From MGBC163016 sp964649145 (lineage in GTDB: Bacteria > Actinomycetota > Coriobacteriia > Coriobacteriales > Eggerthellaceae), in contig CAZYOQ010000006.1 in NCBI GenBank assembly GCA_964649145.1, forward strand, positions 1 to 64,000: a stretch of 64,000 bases of DNA, given 5' to 3'. Positions 1 through 7,765 of the stretch are shown piece after piece. Made by a program: the position numbers and the translations under genes. Under the pieces are notes generated by a model. That model did no database searches, was not told the DNA's origin, and saw only the letters and a program-made list of their open reading frames with translations. How positions within the stretch are numbered: position 1 is the stretch's first letter; every line of letters begins with the position of its first letter.

Positions 1-2
1 AC

Positions 3-1418
3 TCACGCCCCAAAGCCCATGTCTGTTAAGGAGACAAGTTGGCACTTGGATGCTTTTGCGGCTTTTCTACATTCTTCGGTGAACCCGTTTTTCGAGAAAA
101 GAAACAGTCTTTGCTCATTATCTTTAGCTATTAGTTTTGATCGATATTCAAGGGTGTGTAAGACTTCGATACCTGTGAGCTTCGTTTGCCACTTGCACTC
201 TCCACAGATCATCGATCCGTCGTCGCACAAAGCAACAATATCGATTTCGGCCTGCTCTTTGCGATTTGGGTCAGTTCCCCACCACCTACCTATGTCTAGG
301 ATGAGTGGGATATTCTTCTTTCCCATTTTGTCTATGAGCCATTGGCGGCAGACGTCTTCGAATGTTGACCCTAAATATGTTGATAGGTGATTTTCGCATA
401 TAATCTGCGCCGTGGCATCTTCACGACCTGCTTGTAGAGGGGTGAGGTAGTGCGGAATGAAACGGTGCCAGAACCTGAACAGATTGTCGTTCAGAATGTA
501 GCGCACCTTCTTCTTGTTTGCATCGACGATAGGCTGTTCTTTTTTCAGAATGCCTAACTCGATCAAGGATTTTAAATAAGAGGTAAGCGATGTCGCTGAA
601 ATACCAGAGGTATTGCTTATTTCGGATAGTTTGCCCTCTCCGGATGCAATCGCCTGAATGATGGCATTGTAGTTTGCCGGGTCTCGCAGTTCCTGCTGAA
701 GAAATGAGTCGGGCTCGCCGAAGAGGAAACAGTTGGTGCGTAACACATTTCTAGCAACGTTGTCCTTTAGGGTTAAGTCGTGGTCGAACTGGTCGAGGTA
801 AAGAGGAATACCCCCAACAATGCCATACCATGCCACTACGTTTTCGGGGGAAACGCCTTCCAATAAAGATGCGGCCTGCACTATATCAAAAGACTCGACT
901 TTAATCTGTGCCGAGCGACGGCCGTAAAGGGGGCTTTTATATCCTAGAACCTGATGTTCCATAAAGCTCATCGATGAGCCACACAGTATTAGGAAAAGCT
1001 GGCAGTCGGGGTCTCTGTGGTCGATGGCGTGTTGCAACAAAGAGGAGACCGAACGATCACTCTGGGCTAGATAAGGATATTCGTCTATTACGAAGACTAG
1101 GCGTTTGCACTTAGCTAGTTTGAATATGTAAGAGAAGGCCTCCTCGAAGGTGGGGAAGAGAGGAGCGGGTATATCTGAGGGCATAGGAGACCCCAAATTA
1201 TTTGATTCGGCAATGGCGCGACTGAGTGCACGAAGATTTTCCTGTGCGCTTGTCTCACGAGCAGAGAAGAAGATAGCAGGCTTGTTCTGTACGAATTGGT
1301 TGATGATAGTGGTTTTTCCAACGCGACGTCGTCCATATATGATGGGCATCTGGAAACCAGTGGAATTGTAAAGTTCTTGGAGAGTGTTCATTTCGCGACT
1401 GCGTCCGACGAAGGTCAA
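3..1418 (-). CDS. AAA-type ATPase with DUF234-like C-terminal domain
   Basis: The 471-residue protein begins with a short leader and a Walker A loop of the form GRRRVGKTT (about residues 29-37), followed by a Walker B-like VFVIDEYPYL near 110-120, so it is a STAND/AAA-type ATPase. The C-terminal part carries a winged-helix-like stretch (about 255-300) and a nuclease-like segment (about 385-440, with E-I-D-I-V and G-E-C-K-W), which is the architecture of the archaeal-ATPase/DUF234 family. The cellular role of that family is unsettled. The start is TTG at 1418, chosen because AAAGGAG lies five bases upstream. The stop is at the very left edge, so the gene is complete, but its downstream neighbours are outside the window. 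A nearly perfect inverted repeat lies just upstream and may be its operator. This kind of gene is often patchily distributed, which suggests transfer; that is inference. Confidence 0.8.
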   Translation of the reverse strand: MTFVGRSREMNTLQELYNSTGFQMPIIYGRRRVGKTTIINQFVQNKPAIFFSARETSAQENLRALSRAIAESNNLGSPMPSDIPAPLFPTFEEAFSYIFKLAKCKRLVFVIDEYPYLAQSDRSVSSLLQHAIDHRDPDCQLFLILCGSSMSFMEHQVLGYKSPLYGRRSAQIKVESFDIVQAASLLEGVSPENVVAWYGIVGGIPLYLDQFDHDLTLKDNVARNVLRTNCFLFGEPDSFLQQELRDPANYNAIIQAIASGEGKLSEISNTSGISATSLTSYLKSLIELGILKKEQPIVDANKKKVRYILNDNLFRFWHRFIPHYLTPLQAGREDATAQIICENHLSTYLGSTFEDVCRQWLIDKMGKKNIPLILDIGRWWGTDPNRKEQAEIDIVALCDDGSMICGECKWQTKLTGIEVLHTLEYRSKLIAKDNEQRLFLFSKNGFTEECRKAAKASKCQLVSLTDMGFGA

Positions 1419-1735
1419 GGCCGCTCCTTTCAGTAAGTTAGATTTTATATGGTTACGATTATAATAAACGTAATCATATAAAACCTTACGACTTCATAAG
1501 TTTTTGTTTCTTGTTGTTTTGTATTCACTAATGGCTGTTTAGAAGAAAACCTCAGTATCTGTGCAGCCATGCTGAAATAGCTGCCTGTCCTTCTGTAATA
1601 TGGTCTTTCAGCTTGGTTTTTCTGCTATGTTTAATGCTCTAAAAACTTTAAATCTCGATAGTGGGAAAAAGATTTAGCTTGTTCTACACGTAAACAAATA
1701 TATGCCGGAAAAGCTATATAAAGGAAAGTGTAAGC
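1419..1735. other. Divergent intergenic region
   Basis: This 317-base AT-rich gap separates the leftward ATPase from the rightward carboxypeptidase. Besides the inverted repeat at 1443-1483 and the ribosome binding sites of the two genes, I see no RNA gene, repeat or further open frame I would defend. Confidence 0.6.
1443..1483. promoter_or_regulatory. Inverted repeat with TATAAT in the loop, candidate operator
   Basis: Two 15-base arms (1443-1457 and 1469-1483) are inverted copies with a single mismatch, separated by 11 bases. Read leftward, the loop contains a perfect TATAAT box about 45 bases before the TTG start of the ATPase gene. The stem is AT-rich and lacks a T-run, so it looks like a protein binding site over a promoter and not like a terminator. 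No good -35 hexamer is visible. Autoregulation by the downstream product is a guess. Confidence 0.5.
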
Positions 1736-2914
1736 ATGGGAATATCGTTTTCTAAAATACATCGAAGCCTTATCTCTTGCGCGCTTGTTTTGTCGCTGAC
1801 GCTTCCTGCTTCTTTGGTCTATTCGCAGCAGGCATTTGCTGAAGAACCACAAGATATCGCTCAAACAACAATTACTGGGCTTATTACCGAAAAGGCGCTG
1901 GCGCCTTCAAGTACCATGACTGACACCATCAAAGTTTCTCCTGCAAATGGAAGAACTGTTTTGCTCCAAAAACAGCTTTCTTCAGGGAATTGGAAAACCG
2001 TAAAAACATATACTTCCAGAAATTCGAAAACGTCATCTATAAAGCTTGAATATCCATCCTCGGAATGGAAGTCAAAAAAATATACAACATGGCGCGTCTA
2101 TGTACCCAAAACCGATTCAGCACAAGAATATTCAAGCGAAGATGTGCTGCTTTATACGAAGAACCGAAAATCGCTTTCCTTAAGTGCTAAAAGCGCCGTC
2201 GTTATAAATGCGACTACGGGAAGGGTTTTGTATAGCAAGAGCATGAACACGCGACGTAGCCAGGCCAGCATAACCAAGGTCATGACTACGATCTTGGCGC
2301 TTGAAAACAATAAGCTCTCTAAGAAGGTAACAATTACTAAAAGCGCAGCCAAGACGCCTTGGACATACGTTCCCATATCTAAAGGAGACAAGGTGACGGT
2401 CAAGAACCTTGTTTACGCCTGCCTCCTTCCATCCAGCAACGGATCGGCTACGGCTTTGGCTCAAGCCACTTCCAAGACGGTTTCCAAGTTTGTGAAGCTT
2501 ATGAATAAGAAAGCAAAAGAACTTGGGATGAAAAACACTCATTATGCGAACGCTCATGGGCTTACGGCCAAGAAGCATTATTCTTCTGCTTATGATACGG
2601 CTCTGCTGATGAGCTATGCCATTAAGAACAAGACCTTTGTTAAAGCCATATCAACTCGTCAATATACCTTCAAGAACTCAAGCACCAAGCAGCGTTATAA
2701 ATTAAAGACGACCAACTTGTTGTTGAAGCAACGCGTCAAAGGGGTTATTGGGGGTAAAACAGGAACTACCGATGCGGCGGGAAACTGCTTCACGTGCGTA
2801 TATAAATGCAATGGGCAAACATATATAAGCGTTGTCTTGGGAAGTAAGACTAGCGACAAGCGTTTCAGCGACACAAAGAAGCTGATTAGCTATGCCAAGA
2901 AATATGGATGGTAG
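1736..2914 (+). CDS. Secreted D-alanyl-D-alanine carboxypeptidase (S11, PBP5 type)
   Basis: The 392-residue protein has a signal peptide (about residues 1-35, ending around AFA) and the three motifs of low-molecular-mass penicillin-binding proteins: SITK near 178-181 (catalytic serine and lysine), SSN near 233-235, and KTG near 341-343. It should trim the terminal D-Ala from peptidoglycan pentapeptides outside the membrane. Residues about 50-135 form an extra Lys/Ser/Thr-rich beta-like segment ahead of the catalytic domain, which is unusual for PBP5 and may be an Ig-like wall-contact module. There is no evident C-terminal amphipathic anchor, so it may be soluble or held by the N-terminal segment. 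The start follows AAAGGAAAG. It stands alone and converges with the membrane protein that starts at 3346; the two stop codons abut. Confidence 0.88.
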   Translation: MGISFSKIHRSLISCALVLSLTLPASLVYSQQAFAEEPQDIAQTTITGLITEKALAPSSTMTDTIKVSPANGRTVLLQKQLSSGNWKTVKTYTSRNSKTSSIKLEYPSSEWKSKKYTTWRVYVPKTDSAQEYSSEDVLLYTKNRKSLSLSAKSAVVINATTGRVLYSKSMNTRRSQASITKVMTTILALENNKLSKKVTITKSAAKTPWTYVPISKGDKVTVKNLVYACLLPSSNGSATALAQATSKTVSKFVKLMNKKAKELGMKNTHYANAHGLTAKKHYSSAYDTALLMSYAIKNKTFVKAISTRQYTFKNSSTKQRYKLKTTNLLLKQRVKGVIGGKTGTTDAAGNCFTCVYKCNGQTYISVVLGSKTSDKRFSDTKKLISYAKKYGW

Positions 2915-3346
2915 CTATTTCTTTTTGTGCCGAAAGTCGTTGATGTGATTCAGGATGCTCGTAATTGTATCAAGCGCATCGCCGGACGTCTGACTACCCC
3001 TTGTGGTTTTGGCTTTTCCGGTAGGCTCATATTTGTAGTGCGGATGATTCTTCCTAAATACATACCTAGAAATGAGCGTTATCAGAAGGCCTATGACCCC
3101 AACAGCTGCACTGCTCAAGGCAAGTTCTAGGACAGGGATATTATTATCAAGAACTGCGTACCCAGAAATTAGCAGGAATATCACAGATATCGCGCTGCAA
3201 ATAACCAAGAATACCTTTATCACTAGGTCCTTCGCGCGTGTTGGAGTCTTTCGCCACGACACGAATAGATAGATAGCTACGGCCACTATGGCCAAAGCGA
3301 TGATCAGGGGAAGGATTCTTGAAAGACCCGCTATAAGACGCAACAT
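2915..3346 (-). CDS. Small multipass membrane protein, unknown
   Basis: The 143-residue product has three hydrophobic segments (about 5-30, 42-65 and 70-93) followed by a basic, hydrophilic C-terminal tail of about 45 residues ending in KKK, which would be cytoplasmic by the positive-inside rule. I do not recognise a family. It starts 15 bases after the ispE stop and reads the same way, so it is probably the last gene of a tadA-ispE unit. The preceding bases contain GGTGA, a weak ribosome binding site. Its stop codon touches that of the convergent carboxypeptidase gene and no terminator lies between them. Confidence 0.6.
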   Translation of the reverse strand: MLRLIAGLSRILPLIIALAIVAVAIYLFVSWRKTPTRAKDLVIKVFLVICSAISVIFLLISGYAVLDNNIPVLELALSSAAVGVIGLLITLISRYVFRKNHPHYKYEPTGKAKTTRGSQTSGDALDTITSILNHINDFRHKKK

Positions 3347-3361
3347 TGTTTCACCATAACC

Positions 3362-4603
3362 TTAGATAACGCTAGCTTTCAATGATGAGAACGATGTCGC
3401 GCGAGACCACCATCCCTTAGCAGCAGCTTTGCCGGCAATTCTACTTGCGTCAGAATAGGTGTCGGTTATCGCAAAAACAGCAGAACCGCTGCCTGAGAGC
3501 AGCACCTTGGCATGCGTTTCTTCCGTTTTGTCTTCGATGCTTGTTGAAACACCTTGCTGGGAAGAAAGCCATTTAATTATTGTTTCGATTTCTGGTACAA
3601 GTTCGCAGGCAGCAGGCTGTAAATTGTTAAAAAGAGGAACCTTTTCTGCTATATGTGCGCTTTTGGCGCTGGTAAATAAATCTTCGGGAATCGCTTTGGG
3701 GCTATCGTCGAATTTGGAATAGGCGACTGCGGTGGACACGCCTTTGCTGGGGCGGACTATTACCAAAGAGTTTTTCATGGGATTAATCGAATGTTCGAAG
3801 ACTTCCCCAACTCCTGTAAACAGTGCACATCCTCCCTCCAGGAAGAAGGGAACATCTGCACCAAGTTTGGATGCGACTTCGCGCAGGCATATGTCATCTG
3901 CGGAATTACCCCAGAAATCTGACATGGCCACCAAGGTTGTTGCGGCATCGGCAGACCCTCCGCCAAGACCAGCTTGCGAGGGGATATGCTTTTCGATGCG
4001 TATATGCACTTCTTGTGGCTTTCTGATGCCAAGCTTGCGAGCAAGCTCGTCAACTGCCCTAAAAACCAGGTTGTCTTTGGCGGGAATATCTTGTGAAGTG
4101 CCTGCCGCACACGTTGAAAAACCAGCACCAGATATTGGAGTTTTATCAACCATTTCTATACTTACTTTTATGCAGCCGTTTACGCCGGCATAGGCAATTG
4201 AGTCGTTGCTAGCGCTTGTTGCGCTCGCTACATTCGCCGCACCCGCTGCGCCTGCCGCGCCTGTTGCACCCGCCGCGTCCGTTGCACCCGCCGCACTTTT
4301 GGCATCATCTGAACCACCTGAACCACCTGAACCACCTGAACCACCTGAACCATCAGCATTGGGGTCGTCTTCCATTTCACGGCATGAGAAGTAGCAGACG
4401 TCGTGAAGAGCAAGCGTGTGCATAATGTTTGTGGCCTCATGGTAGCCAGAGTCAAACCTTCTGCCGATGCCAAGGAAAAGGTTCACTTTTGCGGGAGCTA
4501 CAGCTTTCAGGGTATCTTCTCCCATGAAAGTCAATGCGCTCCACTGGGCTTCGCGTGCCTCTGCTAGCATGTCAACATTGTTAGCTATATCTGCTTGAGT
4601 CAT
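3362..4603 (-). CDS. ispE: 4-diphosphocytidyl-2-C-methyl-D-erythritol kinase with low-complexity insert
   Basis: IspE phosphorylates CDP-methylerythritol in the MEP isoprenoid pathway. Family marks are APAKVNLFLGIG at about 36-47, the GHMP ATP loop PSQAGLGGGSADAA at about 208-221, and the C-terminal glycine motif LSGSGSAVF. At 413 residues it is about 100 longer than usual. The excess comes from a N-terminal extension of some 30 residues and a Gly-Gly-Ser then Ala/Gly-rich insertion at about 85-133, between two early beta strands. The insertion is encoded by short tandem repeats and is probably a flexible surface loop, so activity is likely kept. The upstream ribosome site is weak; a later ATG at residue 27 is an alternative start. 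It lies 34 bases downstream of tadA. Confidence 0.9.
   Translation of the reverse strand: MTQADIANNVDMLAEAREAQWSALTFMGEDTLKAVAPAKVNLFLGIGRRFDSGYHEATNIMHTLALHDVCYFSCREMEDDPNADGSGGSGGSGGSGGSDDAKSAAGATDAAGATGAAGAAGAANVASATSASNDSIAYAGVNGCIKVSIEMVDKTPISGAGFSTCAAGTSQDIPAKDNLVFRAVDELARKLGIRKPQEVHIRIEKHIPSQAGLGGGSADAATTLVAMSDFWGNSADDICLREVASKLGADVPFFLEGGCALFTGVGEVFEHSINPMKNSLVIVRPSKGVSTAVAYSKFDDSPKAIPEDLFTSAKSAHIAEKVPLFNNLQPAACELVPEIETIIKWLSSQQGVSTSIEDKTEETHAKVLLSGSGSAVFAITDTYSDASRIAGKAAAKGWWSRATSFSSLKASVI
4206..4354. repeat. Tandem repeats inside ispE
   Basis: Positions 4310-4354 hold five consecutive 9-base units tgaaccacc (the fifth with one change), coding on the minus strand for Gly-Gly-Ser. 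The adjoining 4206-4300 stretch has degenerate GC-rich units coding for Ala/Gly/Thr, including two copies of gttgcacccgccgc. Unit length is a multiple of three, so copy-number change by slippage would keep the frame. Confidence 0.85.
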
Positions 4604-4637
4604 ATATCTATTCGCTTTCAGGTGGAGTCAGTCGCAT

Positions 4638-5180
4638 CTATTTCTTACAGCGTCTTTCCCTGAAGAAATTGCTCAAAATACTAGAGCAGTCTTCTTCCAT
4701 GACGCCGCCAAGAACGTCAAATGAATGGTTCAGTCGCGAATCGTCGCCGATACGATACAGGCTTTCCACTGCCCCGCCTTTTGGATCTTTAGCGCCATAA
4801 ACGCATCGCGCGATTCTTGCTTGTTGCATCAACCCTGCACACATGATACAAGGCTCCATTGTCACATATACCGTGCAATACGATAAACGCCATGCGCCAA
4901 GCTCGTGCATAGCTTCTCTCATAGCTTTGAGCTCTGCGTGAGCAGTAGCATCTTTTTCTTGTTCGCGGCTGTTTCGCCCTGTTCCCACGATTTTCGCAGG
5001 TGCCATAGGCTTTCTACTTTGTTTGTCTATTGGTTCATAAACCACTACGGCTCCAACGGGCACTTCTCCTTCATCTATGCATTTTCTTGCCTCGTCTAGA
5101 GCAAGAGTCATATATAGGAAAGGGTCTTGCGATGAACCTTGGAAAGTGTCGGCGGCTTTTTTTGCTGTTGTAGTCGTCAT
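4638..5180 (-). CDS. tadA: tRNA-specific adenosine deaminase
   Basis: TadA converts A34 to inosine in tRNA-Arg(ACG). Numbered from the chosen start, the zinc deaminase marks are HAE at 81-83 (zinc histidine and catalytic glutamate) and PCIMC at 110-114 (two zinc cysteines). The protein is 180 residues, somewhat longer than the typical 150-170, with about 18 extra N-terminal residues and an insertion near 50-62. An ATG 14 codons further upstream (5222) is in frame, but it lacks a ribosome site, while the 5180 ATG follows AGGA at a five-base spacing, so I prefer 5180. It heads a leftward unit with ispE and a small membrane protein. Confidence 0.9.
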   Translation of the reverse strand: MTTTTAKKAADTFQGSSQDPFLYMTLALDEARKCIDEGEVPVGAVVVYEPIDKQSRKPMAPAKIVGTGRNSREQEKDATAHAELKAMREAMHELGAWRLSYCTVYVTMEPCIMCAGLMQQARIARCVYGAKDPKGGAVESLYRIGDDSRLNHSFDVLGGVMEEDCSSILSNFFRERRCKK

Positions 5181-5322
5181 TGAATTCCTATGAAATACGG
5201 ATAGATTATCGTTTCTGTTCATTTTATATGTACAGCTAAAAGTGTATCCTATTGCATGGATGTGTTTGTATACGCGCTTATCTAGTTAAGGGCGCGCGGT
5301 CAAGATTTCCCGGAGGGCTAAG

Positions 5323-5580
5323 ATGGAGAACACAGCTCCTAAAAGACCAAAAGCATCCCGTGGTATGCGGGTTCTTGATGATAGCGTTATCGACGGGTTA
5401 GACCTTAAGGATATCAAGTGCAGGTCTTGCAGTGGTTACGGCAACTGTGGGTACAAGCAGTATTTTATGAACCCTTCCGGCAAAGGGGCAATTTCAATTT
5501 GTATGATGACTCGAAAGAAATTGCAGTGCGAGCGCGACGGCATCGAGTTTACGCTTGATATGCTCGAACAGGCAGAATAG
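5323..5580 (+). CDS. Small cysteine-containing protein, unknown
   Basis: This 85-residue protein has an excellent GGAGG ribosome site seven bases before its ATG. It contains a CRSCSGYGNCGYKQ stretch near 32-45 and two more cysteines further on, giving five in total, which suggests a small metal site. There is no signal peptide or membrane segment. I do not recognise the family. It is a single gene between tadA and the tRNA. Confidence 0.65.
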   Translation: MENTAPKRPKASRGMRVLDDSVIDGLDLKDIKCRSCSGYGNCGYKQYFMNPSGKGAISICMMTRKKLQCERDGIEFTLDMLEQAE

Positions 5581-5683
5581 TCGGTTCGTCTCGGGCGCTT
5601 TAAGGAAGTCTTGCCGGATCACTCTTTTGGGAATCGCCCTTACAGACGCTCTTTCATAAAGCAATCAGTAGCTATATACAAAT

Positions 5684-5711
5684 CAGACCAGAGGAAAATG
5701 CCTCTGGTCTG
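5684..5711 (-). terminator. Hairpin downstream of tRNA-Thr
   Basis: An 11-bp perfect stem (5684-5694 with 5701-5711) closes a six-base loop. Read leftward it follows the tRNA and is succeeded by a short ATTTGT run. It may also stop rightward transcription from the small gene at 5323. Confidence 0.65.
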
Positions 5712-5719
5712 CTAATTTC

Positions 5720-5795
5720 TGGAGCCGATGACCGGACTCGAACCGGTGACCTACGCATTACGAGTGCGTTGCTCTACCAACTGAGCCACATCGGC
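5720..5795 (-). tRNA. tRNA-Thr (anticodon CGU)
   Basis: On the minus strand the 76 bases fold into a full cloverleaf: 7-bp acceptor stem GCCGATG/CATCGGC, D arm GCTC/GAGC, anticodon arm ACGCA/TGCGT with loop CTCGTAA giving anticodon CGU for ACG codons, T arm ACCGG/CCGGT with TTCGAGT loop, and an encoded CCA end. Confidence 0.97.
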
Positions 5796-5825
5796 GCGAC
5801 GTCAAGTATAACCTATAAGAGTGAC

Positions 5826-6797
5826 TTAATCGTTAAACATAATTCTGGGGAAACACCCTCCGCAATCTTGCCGCAGAATCCTAAGACATTCATTGCATTT
5901 CTTTCCATTGCAGCGGCAAGTGCGCGCTTCCTGAATCAAAGCGTCGAACAAGCTTGACATAGAGGTGGCCTCTCCCAGCGCCTCTTTGCTTTTTTGCCCG
6001 GCAAAGAATTCCGGGTGCCATTGAACGCCAATCATAAAAGGGAGATCTGGCGCTTCTACAGCCTCAATCAGCCCGTCTTCACCGTATGCTGCAGCCCTCA
6101 GCCCATTTCCTAAGCTGCGAATTCCTTGATGGTGCATAGAGTTCACGTAGGCATCGTCTTTTCCAATGATGCTTTTCAGTTTGGAGTCGGACTCGAAGGA
6201 CACGTGATGGGTAGGTTTGTCGTATTCGATTTCTTGCCAATGCCCAGCACGGCTAGCCTGTGCGTCAAGGTCTTGGTAGAGCGCACCCCCGAAGGCTACA
6301 TTGATGATTTGCATTCCGCGACATATTCCCAATAGTGGCACGCCATATTGTCGGGCAAAGCTGATTATCAGGTACTCAACTTCTTCGCGGCCGGGCGAAA
6401 TCTCCTCGGCTTTGCCAAACGTTATTTCCTCGCCATAACGTACAGGGTCGATGTCCTGCCCACCTGATAGGACAAAGCCGTCTACATTTGGAAGAAGCGT
6501 CTCGTAAACTGCAACGTTTCTGTTGAATGGCAAAACCATAGGAGCCCCGCCCGCACTGGCTACAGCTTGAACATATCTGTCGGGTAGTTCCAAGCATTTC
6601 TCGTCCACTTTGAAAGTTGGCACTATGCCTATGATCGGGCGGATTTCAGAAGGTGCGTCTGGTGTGTTTGAGGCAAGGGAGTCCATACATGGTTTTGAAG
6701 AATTGGCAATTGTGGCCATATGACATGAAGCTAAATCCCTGTTTGGTGAAATCACTCCAGCCTTAATTAATTCCTCTTTGCCTATCTCAATTGCCAT
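5826..6797 (-). CDS. Class I glutamine amidotransferase-like hydrolase (PuuD family) with Cys-rich tail
   Basis: The family cleaves gamma-glutamyl amides such as gamma-glutamyl-GABA (peptidase C26). Visible marks are the nucleophile elbow GICRGMQ with Cys near 159, the catalytic His/Glu motif GVQWHPEF, and an oxyanion-type SGGQDIDP near 111-118. The catalytic core begins around residue 53, so about 50 N-terminal residues are extra and the true start could be later. I chose ATG at 6797 over an in-frame TTG at 6827 because neither has a clear ribosome site and ATG is likelier. The last 37 residues are unusual: six cysteines in C-x-C, C-x2-C and C-x2-C pairs after the normal family end. The substrate is unknown; no polyamine genes lie nearby. 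Confidence 0.85.
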   Translation of the reverse strand: MAIEIGKEELIKAGVISPNRDLASCHMATIANSSKPCMDSLASNTPDAPSEIRPIIGIVPTFKVDEKCLELPDRYVQAVASAGGAPMVLPFNRNVAVYETLLPNVDGFVLSGGQDIDPVRYGEEITFGKAEEISPGREEVEYLIISFARQYGVPLLGICRGMQIINVAFGGALYQDLDAQASRAGHWQEIEYDKPTHHVSFESDSKLKSIIGKDDAYVNSMHHQGIRSLGNGLRAAAYGEDGLIEAVEAPDLPFMIGVQWHPEFFAGQKSKEALGEATSMSSLFDALIQEARTCRCNGKKCNECLRILRQDCGGCFPRIMFND

Positions 6798-6927
6798 GGA
6801 ACAATTCGCTTTCAATATTTCACGCAATAAGTGCGCTGCATGTCTTATGCTCTAGTTTTTAAAGGATTGATAAACGCGATTATAGCGAAACTGCAAGTTT
6901 CAAAACAAATGCAAACAAGGAGTAGCG

Positions 6928-7698
6928 ATGGCGAAAATAGCAATCATCACAGGAGCTTCCTCAGGGCTTGGTTTGGAATTTGCAAAACAAATTGACTCCG
7001 AAGGGGAAATGGACGAGATTTGGCTTCTTGCACGCAGTGAAGACAAGCTCAATCAGGTCGCAGGCGACTTGCACACACTGGCTATTCCGATTCCTACCGA
7101 TTTATCCAACACTGCAGATATCGCTACTATCGCCGAACAGATCGATAAAGCCGGCGCCCAGGTAGCCTATCTTGTTAACGGCGCAGGTTTTGGGAAATTT
7201 GGCTCTTGGAAGGATATTAGCGACTCCGATGTCTGGGGCATGATCGATCTTAACTGTAAAGGCCTAGTAGCTATGACAAAGGCCTGTCTGCCTTATATGA
7301 GCAAAGGCTCTAAGATCATTCAGATCGCATCTGCTGCAGGTTTTATGCCGTTGCCCAACATGAATGTGTATGCTGCAACCAAAGCATTTGTTTTGAGCTA
7401 CACAAAGGCGCTTAGATATGAGCTTGCAGGAAGTGGCATAACAGTTACGGCTCTTTGTCCCACTTGGGTAAAAACGGGCTTTGAGGATCAAGCTCGCAAG
7501 ACTCAAAACTCGCACGCTGTAAACCATCTGCTGTTTGCTCAATCGCCCAAGCAGGTCGTAAGCAGGGCTCTTCTTGACAATCGAATGCATCTTGCGGTTA
7601 GCTGTGCGAGCATTCAATCATTTGCCTTGCGGCTGTTTGGCAAAGTGCTTCCTAGCTGTGTGACCATGGCAGGTTGGGATGCCGTGAGAAGGCTGTGA
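6928..7698 (+). CDS. Short-chain dehydrogenase/reductase
   Basis: This 256-residue cytoplasmic NAD(P)-dependent oxidoreductase has the cofactor loop TGASSGLG at 8-15, the NGAG structural motif near 85-88, and the catalytic YAATK at about 148-152 preceded by a serine in IQIASAAG. It resembles the DltE/YqjQ-like group of classical SDRs, for which substrates are mostly unknown. An AAGGAG site six bases before the ATG fixes the start. The last 40 residues are hydrophobic and may fold onto a lipid-like substrate. The next gene starts 67 bases on and may be co-transcribed. Confidence 0.87.
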   Translation: MAKIAIITGASSGLGLEFAKQIDSEGEMDEIWLLARSEDKLNQVAGDLHTLAIPIPTDLSNTADIATIAEQIDKAGAQVAYLVNGAGFGKFGSWKDISDSDVWGMIDLNCKGLVAMTKACLPYMSKGSKIIQIASAAGFMPLPNMNVYAATKAFVLSYTKALRYELAGSGITVTALCPTWVKTGFEDQARKTQNSHAVNHLLFAQSPKQVVSRALLDNRMHLAVSCASIQSFALRLFGKVLPSCVTMAGWDAVRRL

Positions 7699-7765
7699 GT
7701 ATTTCAATCTGATATTCTGTATCTTCGTTAATATCATACTTACTCGTTTGTGATCGGCGGAATAT

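Noticed and set aside
6798..6827. Start of the PuuD-type gene at TTG 6827
   Set aside because: No ribosome site and a rare codon; ATG 6797 is preferred, though a still later start is possible.
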